DNA of 64,000 nt from Drosophila persimilis. Its lineage: Eukaryota; Arthropoda; Insecta; Diptera; Drosophilidae. This document shows, piece by piece, positions 12,865 to 24,330 of this stretch; position 1 is the first letter of the stretch; each line of letters opens with the position of its first letter. The stretch lies in the NCBI RefSeq assembly GCF_003286085.1, contig NW_020825350.1, forward strand, positions 1,178,001 to 1,242,000, given 5' to 3'. The translations under genes and the position numbers were made by a program. The notes under the pieces were generated by a model. The model was not told the DNA's origin. It worked only from the letters and a program-made list of their open reading frames with translations, and did no database searches.

Positions 12865-13973
12865 TATACCCGATACTCAAAATGAGTATTGGGGTATATT
12901 AGATTTGTGGTAAAAGTGGATGTGTGTAACGTCCAGAAGGAATCGTTTCCGACCCTATAAAGTATATATATTCTTGATCAGCATCAATAGCCGAGTCGAT
13001 TGAGCCCTGTCTGTCTGTCCGTCCGTCCGTCTGTCCGTCTGTCCGTCCCCTTCAGCGCCTAATGCTCAAAGACTATAAGAGCTAGAGCAACGATGTTTTG
13101 GATCCAGACTTCTGTGATATGTCACTGCTCCAAAAATATTTCAAAACTTTGCCCCGCCCACTTCCGCCCCCACAAAGGGCGAAAATCTGTGGCATCCACA
13201 ATTTCGACGATACGAGAAAACTAAAAACGCAGAATCGTAGAAGATGACTATATCTTCTAGAGTGCAAAATCTGAACCAGATCGTATAATTATTACAGCCA
13301 GAATCACGAAAACAATTTCACTCTTTCTCGCTCTGTCTCACTCTAACACACAGGTTTCATGGTCGGTTTTGCCAATTGCAAAATATGAGTTCAAGGATCT
13401 CAGAACCTATAAAAGCCAGAGCAACCAAATTTGGTATCCACACTCCTGTGATATCGGACCTTGACCGTTTCCTGTCCAAATTTCGCCACACCCCCTTCCG
13501 CCCCCGCAAAGGACGAAAATCTGAGGCAACCACAATTCTCAGAGACTATTAAGGCTAGAGTAACCAAATTTGGTGCACACACTCCTTTAAGATGTCACTA
13601 TAAAACGTATATCTCAGAATTTCGCCCCACCCCCATCCGCCCCCACAAAGGACGAAAATCTGTTGCATCCACAATATTGCAGATTTGAGAAAACTAAAAA
13701 CGCAGAATCATAGATAATGACCATATCTATTAGATTGCTGAATCTGGATCAGATCAGACCATTTTTTTAGCCAAAAGGAACAAATCAATTTGCAGTGGCT
13801 ACGCAGCGCCCGACGTCACGCTCAGACTGATTTTCTGTCTCTCTCGCACGCACTCTTTGTCGTGTCGTTAAATATTAGCGGCGTCTGCCGGAGGAGAGCC
13901 ATACTGACTTAGTATCGGGTATAACCTTAGAGTTGCGGTGTCCGCAGCAACTCACAACGTTCCCCCTCGTTTT
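12865..13973 (+). mobile_element. DINE-1 (INE-1) Helitron-like element, near full length
   Basis: The left end has the diagnostic DINE-1 head: TATACCCGATACTCAAAATG, then AGAAGGAATCGTTTCCGACC, TATAAAGTATATATATTCTT, GATCAGCATCAATAGCCGAG, and a GTCT/GTCC microsatellite at about 13,008-13,047. The body contains two repeats of CGCCC(A/C)(C)CTTCCGCCCC-type blocks. The right end has a GTTGCGG/CCGCAGCAAC stem-loop (13,932-13,952) followed by CAACGTTCCCCCTCG. It is non-autonomous and encodes nothing. A second near-full copy lies inverted at 35,584-36,683. Confidence 0.85.
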
Positions 13974-16900
13974 AATGTGGAATCACGGCAATGCGAATTA
14001 GTTAAACGACCCTTAGACTTTCGCGAGTTGGTTGGTGGGAAACATCCATTTGCATAGCCGAATCAAACATATTCTGATGGGTAACAGATTCCCCATTAAT
14101 GAGTATCGTCTGCCGGCTTAAAGGTTATCTAAAGGGTTCTCTAAAAGATGCAAAACGACTGCAGAACTTGTTTTTAATGGAGTCAAGGAGTTCTCAAAAT
14201 GATCTACAGCGTATCTCAGCTTATGCTGATTAACAATCGTCCAGTAATTTGAATTGTAGGAAGTCCTTGGTAAATTATGCCCACACCACAGTGGACTCGT
14301 ATCTTTTAAAGAGACCCTTAGTCGGGTTGCATGCAACACACACGGACACATGCGTAGGATTGCCAACCAAACGATTCGTATGGGGCACACTCTCCTGCTC
14401 TGTAGGTCATTCTTTTCATGCGAAAGCCAGGAAAAGCCACTATCTCGCTCTCTCTCTCTCTCTCCCTCGCTTTTTCTCTTTGTCGGTCACCAGTTTGCTC
14501 TTCTTTTGACTTGATGACCAAGTTAAGCAAACACACACATCACAAACATGAGCCGGCTACGGCTACGACAGTGGGAACTGTTTGATGCAGTGGTGTCCAA
14601 TTTGCATGGCTATTGTGTACAAACTGCTCCTCCTGCCCAGAGCCAGATGGTATCCTCTCCGACTCCTTCTCTGCCTCCTCCTCCTCCTCCTCCTCCGCCT
14701 CCTTCTCCGCCTCCTCCTCTGACCGCACCGTGCCGGGCGGAATGGGCAGAGGAGTGGATGGGGTCTATGGTGCACATTTCCGGCATTTATAAATGTTAAT
14801 TTCGTGTGTCAACTTTGAAATAATTTCAGTTCACGGAAACGAGACTATTCAAGTGTGACTGACTGTGTCTGTCCGTGGGCGTGACCAAAAGCCCAAAAAA
14901 CGTATATTTATCTTTCACGTTAGTGCACGTGAGTGTACCAAAATTCCTTTTTTGGCTTGATTATGGCTCATTGTATTGAAATCTGTATGAAACAGTGAAG
15001 AGTGAGGCCAGCCATCACGATTCTATGAATAAATCTTTGAATTTTATTCAATGAAGTGGACTTCTACCTAATTATTAGATCCCTTATCGTACATTTTCTG
15101 AGCCGCCAAAGTCAGAAGAGGTGGCCGCGATTGCCATTGCCATTGCCACGCAATAAATCAAGATATTGGGTAAATATTTGGTATTTTTTGTTCAAGCTTT
15201 TCGATAAATCCGTCATATCATTCAAATTAAATAACAGTCCCGTATCTACTCAGCTGTAAAGCAGAAAGGCCGCCTCTACATGGAAATATGTTAATTTTAG
15301 GGCACGTTTTCCTTCTCTAAAGGGTATATAAAGTCGATTAAGTAAGCTCTTTTTATTCTTCCTCTTTGCCCAGCTCCCCAGCTGCCTTTTCTCTACACTT
15401 ATTTGGGTTGTGCTGAATGGTCCTTGTGTGAGTCGGAGGAGGAGTACTTCTTGTAAAACAATGACAAGGACAAATTTGTGCGACAGGCGAACAACGAGGA
15501 GAGCTGTGTGAGGCCTGGGGGTGGGGTCAGTTGCCCGATGTGTCAATACAAATATAAATCAATGTTCATTCCAGATCCAAGGCCCAGACCCGTAAAAGGT
15601 GACATGCCTAAGTAGCTGTTCGTCTGGCTGTTCGTTCTGGGTCCGGGCAATCAATTTTAACAAGCCGAAACTGTATTGTCCGTCCCCTCTGTCGATGCAT
15701 TCAACATGTTCAACAGCAGAAGACCGAGTCCCACAGTGGAATCTCCCTAATTGGTTGCATTACTTTTTGGGATACATTTTGATTTTGATTCAGACTAATC
15801 AAGTTGTCAGTTATGGGTGCTAAAAAAGGCCTAATCAATTGATATTTAAGGACTTGGTCCCAGTTTAAGGGATAGTTACTTGGGGGAGCCGTCTTTACCC
15901 ATTCTGAAAGGTTCCATGAAATGAACAACTTTCTAGAATTTCATTTAATTTGCAATCCCCAGAGCATCCAGCCCCTCTCCATCTCTTTCAATGCCTTCCT
16001 GCAGCGTGGTCCGCTCCTGAACGTGACAGCTAACGTGTGTTACCAGCGGTAATTAAAGCAACAAAAAAAAAAGATAGACAGAGAGGCAAACTTGGAGAGA
16101 GGAGAGAGCGAAACAGAGTGCAGGTCGCGCGAAAAAGTTTTCAGACGTACGTTTTTTTCGCTTTTTCTACGCCCTCCCAGTCCATCTACTATGTTTTTGA
16201 TTCCCCAGAAGTTGTTCAATTTAATATAGCATGGAAAACAGGAAAAACAAAAAGGCGCACAGAAAGAGAGAGAAAGAAAAGAAAACACAACTGCAGCTGG
16301 AAAACTTACGCTGTTCCCCATCACTGCAGTTAATGGCAGTACGGATAACAGAAAAGCTTTAAGGCGAGATTCTTTCAATGACTGAGAGATCCAGCAAAAA
16401 ACATATAGAATTTCATCTGACAAGGAAGCTCTAGGAGAAGCTTTTAGATTGATTGGGGAAGACAAACAGCTTAGGCTTTTAATGTGGAGAAAAGATAAGG
16501 GAACTTCACTTATCAAAGATCTTGTGATACATGAGAACAGAAGTCGTTTAATTGATAAGGACACACAAGTTCACACGAAATATATCAAAGGGGCGGAATT
16601 TTGTATACCCAGGCAGATAGATCCTCTGACCTCAATCATCTGGCCTAGGTCCCTTCTAGCCATATTATTTTCTTTATAGTATGTTCTGTGACAAGCCTTC
16701 ATACAAATTTATCTTGTACGATCGCGAATTATATCCGTGTTATGAGTTTTTAACTTCAAGTAACTAATAGCCAGATAAACCCTCAACAGGGACTTGGGCG
16801 ATATATATATACATAATTAATATAATATACTTAATCAGAATCCATATTCTTTAGAACATCTGTTTCAATGCAAAGTTGCATTGACGATTATACCCAACAT

Positions 16901-17006
16901 GTCTTGTCTCTCTTGTCGCCACCAAGTGACCAATCTTTATCCACGGCAAACCACGATCACCACTAAAGCAATCCCTTTGAAAACAAAATCAAATATGTGC
17001 ACTATT
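13974..17006. other. Intergenic DNA without recognised genes
   Basis: The region contains a (TC)n run (about 14,446-14,464) and a (CTC)n run (about 14,670-14,714) that produces proline and arginine homopolymer frames. A purine-rich tract lies at 16,060-16,280. No frame shows domain motifs, and the 174-codon minus frame at 16,040-16,564 is low-complexity. Confidence 0.5.
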
Positions 17007-17012
17007 TTTATT
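17007..17012 (-). terminator. Polyadenylation signal AATAAA for the 300-codon gene
   Basis: On the minus strand AATAAA occurs about 42 bases past the stop codon of the gene at 17,054-17,956. It lies in an A-rich context (ATTAATAAAAATAG). Position and sequence fit a cleavage and polyadenylation signal. Confidence 0.6.
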
Positions 17013-17053
17013 AATTTTTTTTTACATTTTCAAATTTGTCCTCGTTGCACGCA

Positions 17054-17956
17054 CTAAGGTGGGAGAGGGAGATTCGGAAATTGAATTTCATCATCGACCT
17101 TGGGGCACTCGGTCCCGCAGGGAGGGCCAAGAGGCTCGTAGTTCCCAACGAAGAAGTTCACCTCAATGTTCTCGAGGTGTTTCTGACGGGCGGCGCGCTG
17201 TGTGACCAAGACGGGGCGCCTGGTTGTGGCTAACACACTTTTGGTGTCGCTAGTTTCCAACGGCCTGGAAAATTTGTTGCAGTTACACCGCGCCTTGTCG
17301 TTTTGAGGGACCTTTGTATCAGTAAAAGTATTACAACGGCCTTGTTGCTGCTCTTTTTCTTCGCCTAGCCTTTGCTTTACAACTTCCGATCCAAGTCGAG
17401 ACCATCCTCCCTTCAGTGGAGTTTCCAGGTTATCGGCAATACTTTGCGCATCGGCCTTGGGAAGGACTTTTGTGCGGATATTAGTACGGACCTTTTGCTG
17501 CTGGACGACCACCTTGTCGGGAGTGTGTTGCTTCTGCTCTTCGCCTTGTGGAGGGGATGGGGATGGTGGGCTCTGCTTTAAAACTTCTGATCCGAGTCGG
17601 GTCCATCCCACCGTCAGTGGAGTGCGGGCAACGACACCATTACACTTTTCTCCGACGCTTTCTCCCTTTTCGTCCAATCCAGATTTGCGATCCTCTCCTA
17701 GTGCAGCGCTGATCGTGGACGCCCCCTTGGTACTCACGGCTCCTCCAATCCAGTAACCTTTTGGTCCATTGTATTTTCTTTGCCAGCCTTGTTTCGTCTT
17801 CAGATCGATGAAAGTTTCATTTTTACCTTTTTGCTTTAATGTGTTGGCAGCTTGTTTTGGTTTTTCAGTTGTCATCCTTTTGCCGTTCGGCCGTGCCGAT
17901 TTGTCCCCTTTTTCGTCACGAAGTAACTGAAAGCGGTTACTCCTTTGTGAATCCAT
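17054..17956 (-). CDS. Single-exon gene for a basic 300-residue protein with an internal 17-residue duplication
   Basis: This is the only long uninterrupted frame in the first 40 kb that is not over a simple repeat. The start is the first ATG, in a good context (GAAAATGG), and AATAAA follows the stop by about 42 bases. The protein is rich in K, Q, T and R, with no signal peptide or membrane segment. Its most telling feature is a duplicated motif, TPLTVGWTRLGSEVLKQ at residues 112-128 and TPLKGGWSRLGSEVVKQ at 179-195, separated by Q/K-rich linkers. The C-terminal part is denser, with several cysteines (C208, C224, C226, C280, C284) and an ENIEVNFFVGNYEPLG segment near 262-277. I do not recognise the family. 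Features such as low complexity, a single exon and isolation in TE-rich DNA fit a fast-evolving, possibly germline-expressed Drosophila gene, but that is inference. An upstream non-coding exon is possible. Confidence 0.65.
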   Translation of the reverse strand: MDSQRSNRFQLLRDEKGDKSARPNGKRMTTEKPKQAANTLKQKGKNETFIDLKTKQGWQRKYNGPKGYWIGGAVSTKGASTISAALGEDRKSGLDEKGESVGEKCNGVVARTPLTVGWTRLGSEVLKQSPPSPSPPQGEEQKQHTPDKVVVQQQKVRTNIRTKVLPKADAQSIADNLETPLKGGWSRLGSEVVKQRLGEEKEQQQGRCNTFTDTKVPQNDKARCNCNKFSRPLETSDTKSVLATTRRPVLVTQRAARQKHLENIEVNFFVGNYEPLGPPCGTECPKVDDEIQFPNLPLPP

Positions 17957-19159
17957 TTTCTTACAATACTAATCCCAAAATATATCAGTTAAATCAAAAT
18001 TTTAAAATTTTATACTCTATTTCTGTTCTTTGACAACAGTAGATGTAGATTGATAAAGCCTGGCAACTCTGCTTCATCAAAATGAGTCCAAACAATAAAT
18101 TTATCAAAATATGAAATAGGCTTCTTTCTGAAAAGAAAAAAAACAAAAACCATCTCAAACTAAAAAACTTTCCAACTAGTTTGTTTAGCTCTGAATTCTG
18201 ATAATTTTTTGCTTTTAGTGAAAGCATCCATGTGTTGTCCTGTGAGGGTGTCGAAAGGAAGAATACAGGGTTTGCCTATCACTGGTAAAGAGTCGGTAAC
18301 GAAAATGTAAGTAATGTGCTTTTAAGGTTTTTAATTTCTTGTTACGGGAAAGCCCAGAATACCGGAGTAGGATGAAATTTTCCTCAGTTTTATGGAAAAC
18401 AACGTTGATAGTGCTGGGGGCCGAACTAGTGGCGATAGAGTGTCAGTTTTAGCGGCCTGTAAAGAGCTTACGGAGGAGCAGCTAAGTGCCTCTGGGCCGA
18501 CATGCAGGTCGGAAGAAGAATGGCGTTGAGTAAGTGATACCATACCCACAAAATCCGGCTCAAAGAGGTCGTAGACGGCGTGGCAGGAGCCAAAGCGTTT
18601 GCACTTGATGAGGATGTTTCCTTGGGACAAGTAGCATGCTGTCGTTGTCGAGGATGCTGCTGCGATTTAAACTTTAATACGACCTATTTGAAGACGTTGG
18701 TTTCAACAAACGCAGCGAAAGATGAGAATAAAAATAAAAAAACGTAGAGTCATGAATTGAAAACATGTCTGACGTGCATCAACGCATCCTGCGCTCTACC
18801 ATTTTTCTTGTCATTTCCTCCGTCTAAGATTATCTATAGATAGTAAAATAATAATTTGCATGTCTCTTTAATACTGTTTTGTAATTTAAAATGTTCACAA
18901 TTGCAACCGAGGCTGTCATTCAAGCAATCCAATTGGGAAGGCAAAGGTTAGCTTAAGCTACAAAGTTGTGCGACCCGATTGATAGCAGCATTCATTGGCT
19001 TTTCGTAAATGCGAAATTCTTCAAAACTAGGTCTAACATACTCCAGTTAAATGGAAAAGCGCAAGCCCAAATTTGATCACATAAAGTTAAATAAATAAAT
19101 AAACCTAACCTAACCTAAAAAACCTAACCGTACAAAACGAGTGGGAACATTGGGAGCCA
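17957..19159. other. Region upstream of the 300-codon gene
   Basis: AT-rich DNA follows the gene's start at 17.96-18.25 kb and would hold its promoter. No clear TATA/Inr pair was found. A possible coding segment is listed at 18,331-18,630. At 19,106-19,130 three copies of CCTAA occur in tandem. Confidence 0.4.
18331..18630 (-). CDS. Possible exon or small protein, unrecognised
   Basis: A 99-codon minus-strand frame has a mixed, protein-like composition (for example SCHAVYDLFEPDFVGMVSLT near residues 14-33), unlike the low-complexity frames nearby. It lies 375 bases upstream of the 300-codon gene on the same strand, so it could be an earlier exon of the same transcript. I found no convincing donor at its end or acceptor before 17,956. 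A chance frame is equally possible. Confidence 0.2.
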   Translation of the reverse strand: MSQGNILIKCKRFGSCHAVYDLFEPDFVGMVSLTQRHSSSDLHVGPEALSCSSVSSLQAAKTDTLSPLVRPPALSTLFSIKLRKISSYSGILGFPVTRN

Positions 19160-19555
19160 ACTTTTATATATCGGGTACACAGTCAGTATAAGTTATGCAC
19201 GCGTGAGCCTTTGATTTATATGACTAATAAAATATATATATTACGAGTAAGTATGCGCAATTATAATTACGTCAGCCCCTGAATTGGCATCGAAGCCAAT
19301 GAGTGCCGAATGATTTTTCTCACTTTTGTTATCGCCGTTAGTAAAATGGACGAATTGATTTGTGCGTTAGTTTGGGTACGGGGAAATCTTACCGTGATCT
19401 CTCTCAATTTTGCTCGCACTTGTCATGAGATATGGGGAACAAAATAAAGAGGTAAAGAAGATCCAGAGAGCTTTGTTATGTTCTAGTGTTTATTCTTTCA
19501 CTTCCTTACCCACATCCACAAAGCTTAAATATTCCTAAGCTCTTCGTGTACCGGG
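19160..19555 (-). mobile_element. DINE-1-related element, internally deleted
   Basis: The left end (ATCGGGTACACAGTCAGTAT, then GTGAGCCTTTG) matches the fragment at 1.4 kb. The right end (AATATTCC...TGTACCGGGTATAAAAA) matches the inverted DINE-1 head, as in the fragment at 29.8 kb. Both ends are present while most of the body is missing. Confidence 0.45.
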
Positions 19556-20403
19556 TATAAAAATCATAATTGATGAGATCCCGATGAGGTCTGTCAATAG
19601 TAGATGCCAGCCAAGAAAGTGAAATAGCTTCGATTAGATATGAGTGTTTACTGCGTATTCAATTGAAAAGTAAATTAAGTGTTCACTGAGTTCATTAAGA
19701 GTTTTAGAGACACGGTTGCTACGTGAAAATATTTAAAACCCGTGACAACTTTTGTTAAAAAGTCGGAAAAATATTTGTAATAAATACATATAAATATATT
19801 ATCAAAAATATTAGCCCACGCACCGTTCCCTCTATAGACCAATAAACATTTTTTCATCGCGCAATAAATATGGTTCTCAATCGTTAAGTAAACGTTTTGT
19901 GTTCCATAAAATAATTTAGGATTACCTTCAGAGGGGATTCCAGTCTGAAATAATGAAAAGGTAACCGAATTTGTTCTGATGGGAATTCCGTATTCAACTC
20001 ATTACTAGTTTTAAGGATATAATTTAAAATGTAAATATATGTGGCTTTAATGTTTCTTCATTAGGTTGGCTTTGGCTTTGTATTATTTTCTTTAATACCG
20101 TGCGGCAAGAAAAATAGTTCCAGAGTTTACAATTGCTGGAGAATACCACATCCCTATTTCTAACGACCACCTTCTAGTCATGGATATTCCCAAAACCTTC
20201 CTGCGATCTTTTGAGACTCCATTCAAAATGGGAATGTGTGTTTCGATGCAGTGATCCAATGTCCGATGGCAATGTTTTGAATGCGTAGCCATCACATAGG
20301 TTCAAGGAATGGAATTTATATTTTAAATAAAGTAAGCTCGTGTCCCCACTTAGCTTGGTTTTAAGGATATTTAAGGTCCCATAAATTGTGTTTGCGTCTT
20401 CAG
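19556..20403. other. Intergenic or intronic DNA
   Basis: No gene is supported. A 67-codon minus frame at 20,092-20,295 has no recognised motif. The end of this stretch (TGTGTTTGCGTCTTCAG, ending 20,403) is a good splice acceptor for the possible exon that follows. Confidence 0.4.
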
Positions 20404-20536
20404 TAACCAGGCCCGTTAAGACTTTTAATGGTATTTCCTTTGCTCAATGGAACGAAGTAGGGGGCTTGTCGGCTAAGAAGGCCTATAAGTATATGGCGGA
20501 AACGTATCATATGGATGCTTACGCAAGGCTCGATTG
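20404..20536 (+). CDS. Possible last exon of an acyl-CoA-binding protein-like gene
   Basis: After a pyrimidine-rich acceptor ending at 20,403, a frame of 43 codons runs to a TGA at 20,534. It contains the pattern FAQWNEVGGLSAKKAYKYM. This fits the third-helix signature of acyl-CoA-binding proteins (W, then N or E, G, S, A and Y at the family spacing). The distance from the RP pair at its start to the stop equals that from the KPG of Drosophila Acbp proteins to their C-terminus. ACBPs are small cytosolic proteins that bind long-chain acyl-CoA esters. The upstream exons with the lysine and tyrosine ligands (YKQATVGD-type motif) were not found nearby, so this may be a pseudogene fragment, a diverged paralog, or a coincidence. 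Confidence 0.3.
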
Positions 20537-21739
20537 AGTGAGAGAACCAAGTTCAGAGGAGCCGATTTCTCCGAATTGGATCGGGTCCGAAGGCTTGGGA
20601 ACGAAAGTAAGGCAGGGGCAGATCCCGATGAAGAGTGAAAAGCTCCGAATTACACGAATTACAACCGCCCAACTAGCTGATTGAGTCACCTACGGGACCA
20701 AGCCACGTTCAGCATCTGGCCGCAGCATACGGCAGCCCATCCTCAGCAGCTGGAAACAGGCCACAACAGTGCCGGCCCCATCAGCGCTTGTCTCAGCAAG
20801 CATCAGCCAGCCTACTCGTATATGTACATAAGTATGTGGTTTAGTCGCCTTCAGCGAATTACTTAGTTTCTTCTCAAGGGAGGGGAATATAGACCGAGAA
20901 AGGGTGTGCAGAAAGCAACAGCGTAGCGATAGCTGTAGACCCTCTCATTCCCTCTTCCATTTCTCTCCTTCATTCCCTCTTCCCTTCACTGGACCCACGA
21001 TCTGGGAAGGAAAGCGAAAGAGCGAGACAGGCAATCGCCGGTGCGGACGATCGTGGTGGCTTCGAGAGCATGTTAGTAGTCTCATAGAGCATTCGTTTTT
21101 TTGCCCGTTTAAGCCGACGTTGAAGCGATTCTACGTTGAAGGGGAACGAAGCGCAGAGCGCATGTTACTGCCACTTACAGTTGCATTGAATTAACTCTCT
21201 CGCCCGCTCTTAATCCGGCCTATGCTATGTATCGTCTCCCTCCAATCTCCCTCACACCTTCTTCTACCAATACCTCGGCAGAGCTATTCAGCACCTTGAA
21301 CCTGAACATTATACGCGCCTACATTTCCATGTTCAATTTATAGATTACAGATTTTAGTTTTACCATTGTTGGGGGGGGGGTCAGTAAAGTTATGTTTTTT
21401 TATGTTAAATAAATTTGTAATGTTGTAATGTTTTTAAGGCCTTGCATTGGGTAACGTTACTGTCTAGCTAGTCATAGTGGCATAAGGGATCATCGAAAGT
21501 GGGAGATGGATACGATGATCATGGTTGGGAGCTGCGAGTATTTGCAGCACTGTGACCTTGTCCGTTTCTGTTCTTTCTATCAACCCCTTTGAGTGTATGG
21601 GTGTCCTATGTTTTGTAGATAGTGTCCAATAGAACGGGATTAATAAATGTATTTTTAACATTTGCAAGCATGGCATCTGAGCAATGCCCAATATATGTAT
21701 ACCCATCCCTACTCTACCGAAACCGGAGACACGTGCTTT
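20537..21739. other. Non-coding DNA, possible mobile-element flank
   Basis: A CAGC-rich part (20,690-20,810) is followed by purine- and pyrimidine-rich tracts and a G10 run (about 21,371-21,380). The block at 20.68-21.35 kb has the texture of an LTR or leader region, but I could not find its ends or tie it to a family. Confidence 0.3.
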
Positions 21740-22080
21740 CGTTTCGGCTACAACCCCATCAGCGCGTTCTGTAAAGGAGACATACTTCAACGATTTGAAG
21801 GCCAGATAGGTCGACTCCGAGTCGCATGTTTTTACTCAATAAGGGATAAAGAACTTGTCCTTTACCATACCTGATAGGGTGTTGAAATAGCGTGCTACTA
21901 TCACAATAGTCTTTCGGTTTGCATCATCAGTGGTTTCATGGACAATCAACGAGTAGTATGAACTTCTTAAAGAGCTTACAGTGCGTTTAATAAATATTGT
22001 GCCAAATTCCCGAGCTATTTGGGCTGCCTTGGATCCTAAGTAAACGAAAAGTTTTGCATGACGACAAGGGCGTACCCGGG
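21740..22080 (-). pseudogene. hAT transposase fragment
   Basis: On the minus strand, with frame changes, the sequence reads SSYYSLIVHETTDDANRKTI, then VIVARYFN. This matches the hAT catalytic-core block around the first catalytic aspartate (xFSLIVDETTDISxxK ... RY), with H in place of the catalytic D here. Only this block is recognisable and no terminal repeats were found. It is a DNA-transposon relic with no intact frame. Confidence 0.55.
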
Positions 22081-22274
22081 GGCAGCCTTTAGCCCCTTTA
22101 CCCCCTTTAGCATGCTTACTAATATCATATTTGATATGATTTTCCGAATCATTACTTCTAAATAAATATGTACATATAACATTATCATCTTACGCGTAAA
22201 GGCCAGGAAAACTTATAAATAAAATTTGCGGCTCGCCTTGGCGCAAAAAAAAATATTCAAATAATATTAAACAG

Positions 22275-22690
22275 CCCCATAAAAAGATGGGGGAAAGTTG
22301 TAAGTTGCTGCTGCGACCGCGAATCTACAGTTAAATCCGATACGATATGGCTTTTTCGCAAGAGGGTGCATACAAAGCACGATGAGGAGTGTGTGAAGTA
22401 GTGAGAGAGAATGAAAAAGCGTAGCCACAACCCTTCTAATCAAAATTCGGCAATCTTGTCATTTCCTATGATGCTGTAGATGCCACAGATTTTCGTTCTT
22501 CAGGGGGCGGAAGCGGGCGTGGCAAAATTTTGCTACAATCTTGATTTGGTGTGATATCACAGGAGTCTGCACACGCAATTTGGTTCCTCTTATAGTTTCC
22601 GAACACTAGGCGACAGACAGACATAGTTATATCGACTCGGCAATTGATGCTGATCAGAATATATATGAATGTACTTTATGGTGTAGGAAG
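22275..22690 (-). mobile_element. DINE-1 fragment
   Basis: This is the inverted DINE-1 right end (AAAGTTGTAAGTTGCTGCTG...GCGAATCTACAG), an internal block GATTTTCGTTCTT...GGGGCGGAAGCGGGCGTGGC, and the head GTCGAC-type core (ATATCGACTCGGCAATTGAT, GCTGATCAGAATATATATGA). It is shorter than the copies at 12.9 and 35.6 kb owing to internal deletions. Confidence 0.75.
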
Positions 22691-23577
22691 CGCGTAGGAA
22701 ACTAATGTATTCAATGGAAAACAAACATTCGCCCGAATGTATTATATTTAGAAATTTACAGAAATAAAATTTTCTGTGGGAGGATCGAGCATTGGACAGA
22801 CTGAGAGGCTGTACCTCGTCTGGAAAAGCTTCCTTACAAGCTCTCCAAGTTACTCTCAAAATACCGCAATTATAAATCATATGATATCAATTCTTGAGAA
22901 AGACCTCGATACAATTGAATTAATTTTATTTAATTAATATGTATTTATGTAAATTATTTGTGTATGTGTACGTGTTTCTTTTGATTGAAAGAGATTCTGC
23001 AGCATCTTCGGTTCCATAAAATATTTACAAATAGCTTAAATGAATCATGTTGATATTTGTCCAAAATACTATAGGATGATTGCGAAAGTGGTGGGCTCTT
23101 TGCGCTTAAATTGTTCATATTGTCATTATTTCTCTGTGTGGGGCATATTGTCGTTTCGTCAGTGTGTATGCATTATTGTTTCTATGTATCTGTGTGCCTA
23201 ATTGCAATAAGTGCTATATAGGCACATACATATGTACATATATACGTATGTGGTACATACACTCCTCGCTAGTTGAATAGTCCATTAATTCAGTTTTTAT
23301 AAGCCACTGCTCACAAGCTAAGCACGTTAGACTCAATTTACTCTTTATAGTAATTAATTTAATTAATCATTAATTGGACAAAAGAAAGATTTACTTATTA
23401 TGGTTAAAGTATTTATAAAATAGTATTTACGAAAGCACAGCAACATTCGGGGTCATAATATTTTTTCACTAGAAAATTATATGAAATGCCTGCCGTATGG
23501 TCATGGCTACACTAGGCAACAAAAGTTAACTTTTACCTTAAGCTTCGAACCAAACCGAATTTTTTGATGGATTTGAA
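22691..23577. other. AT-rich non-coding DNA
   Basis: No gene or repeat family was recognised. Short ACATATGTACATATA-type runs occur near 23,225. Confidence 0.45.
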
Positions 23578-23870
23578 AGAGGGGGAACGTTGTGAGTCGC
23601 AGCTAGTGCCGCAACTCTACATTTATTCCCGATGCTCCCCTCCGTCAGGGGGCGCTCACTGCAACAGGAAGAGTGTGTGAAAGAGTGGGAGCCACTCCAC
23701 TGAAATTTCATTTGTGTCTTCTCAGTATAATATTGATCCGATCTGTTCCAGATTCGGCAATCTGATAGATAGTTTAGTCTTCTAGTTTTTTTTGTATCTT
23801 TAAATTTGTGGATGCCAAAGATTCTCGTTTTTTGTGGGAACGAAATACAGAAATGGATACAAAAATTTGT
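23578..23870 (-). mobile_element. DINE-1 fragment, right-end half
   Basis: The inverted right end (GAGGGGGAACGTTGTGAGTC) is followed by the body block with GATCCGATCTGTTCCAGATT and ATCTGATAGATA, then GTGGATGCCAAAGATTCTCG. The head half is absent. Confidence 0.7.
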
Positions 23871-23964
23871 TTGCTAATGTTTTCTAATGGTATTTGGTAT
23901 TTAAATATAAGTTAATAAGAAGGTTTAAGACATAAATTTAAAAAATGTAATAGTTTGTTGGCTC

Positions 23965-24330
23965 AACCTTTCTGCTCCAAAATATGGCAAGTCCGGTTTA
24001 GAAGAGTGGCATACAAATTGATCAAATGTTTGAACTATTCAAGACGATTCCATGTCCTAAATGAATGTCCTGCCAACCATCCCCAAACGTTTTTGATGAT
24101 ATTCAAACCTGGTGTGGAGGGCGGCCAGATTAATATCTCCAAGCTTTGGCTCTTTTTAAACGCATTAACAATCTGGGCTGTATGTATAGGCGGACTATCA
24201 TGTTGATAAATCCACGATAGGTGGAAAAAAGAATTTATTGTACACCTCCGACTCTGCTATGCAGACTATCAAAATAATGCGGATGTTGTTAAAATAGTAG
24301 CTATAGCCGTATGAGAAGACCTCACGATGA
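23965..24330 (-). pseudogene. Tc1/mariner-type transposase fragment
   Basis: The minus strand encodes the end of the DDE domain. WIYQHDSPPIHTAQIV carries the second catalytic aspartate (family FxQDNxPxHTAxxV). It is followed by LIWPPSTPGLNIIKNVWGWL, equivalent to the family WPxxSPDLNPIENVWGxL, and then a C-terminal segment LYATLLNRTCHILEQKG. The third catalytic residue position (E of PIEN) reads as K here and an in-frame stop follows, so it is inactive. No terminal repeats were located. It is a different lineage from the element at 59,988. Confidence 0.75.

Noticed and set aside
19106-19130. Possible interstitial telomere repeat (CCTAA)3
   Set aside because: Only three units. Drosophila does not use TTAGG telomeres, and the tract follows an AAATAAATAAATAAA run, so it is a simple-sequence coincidence.
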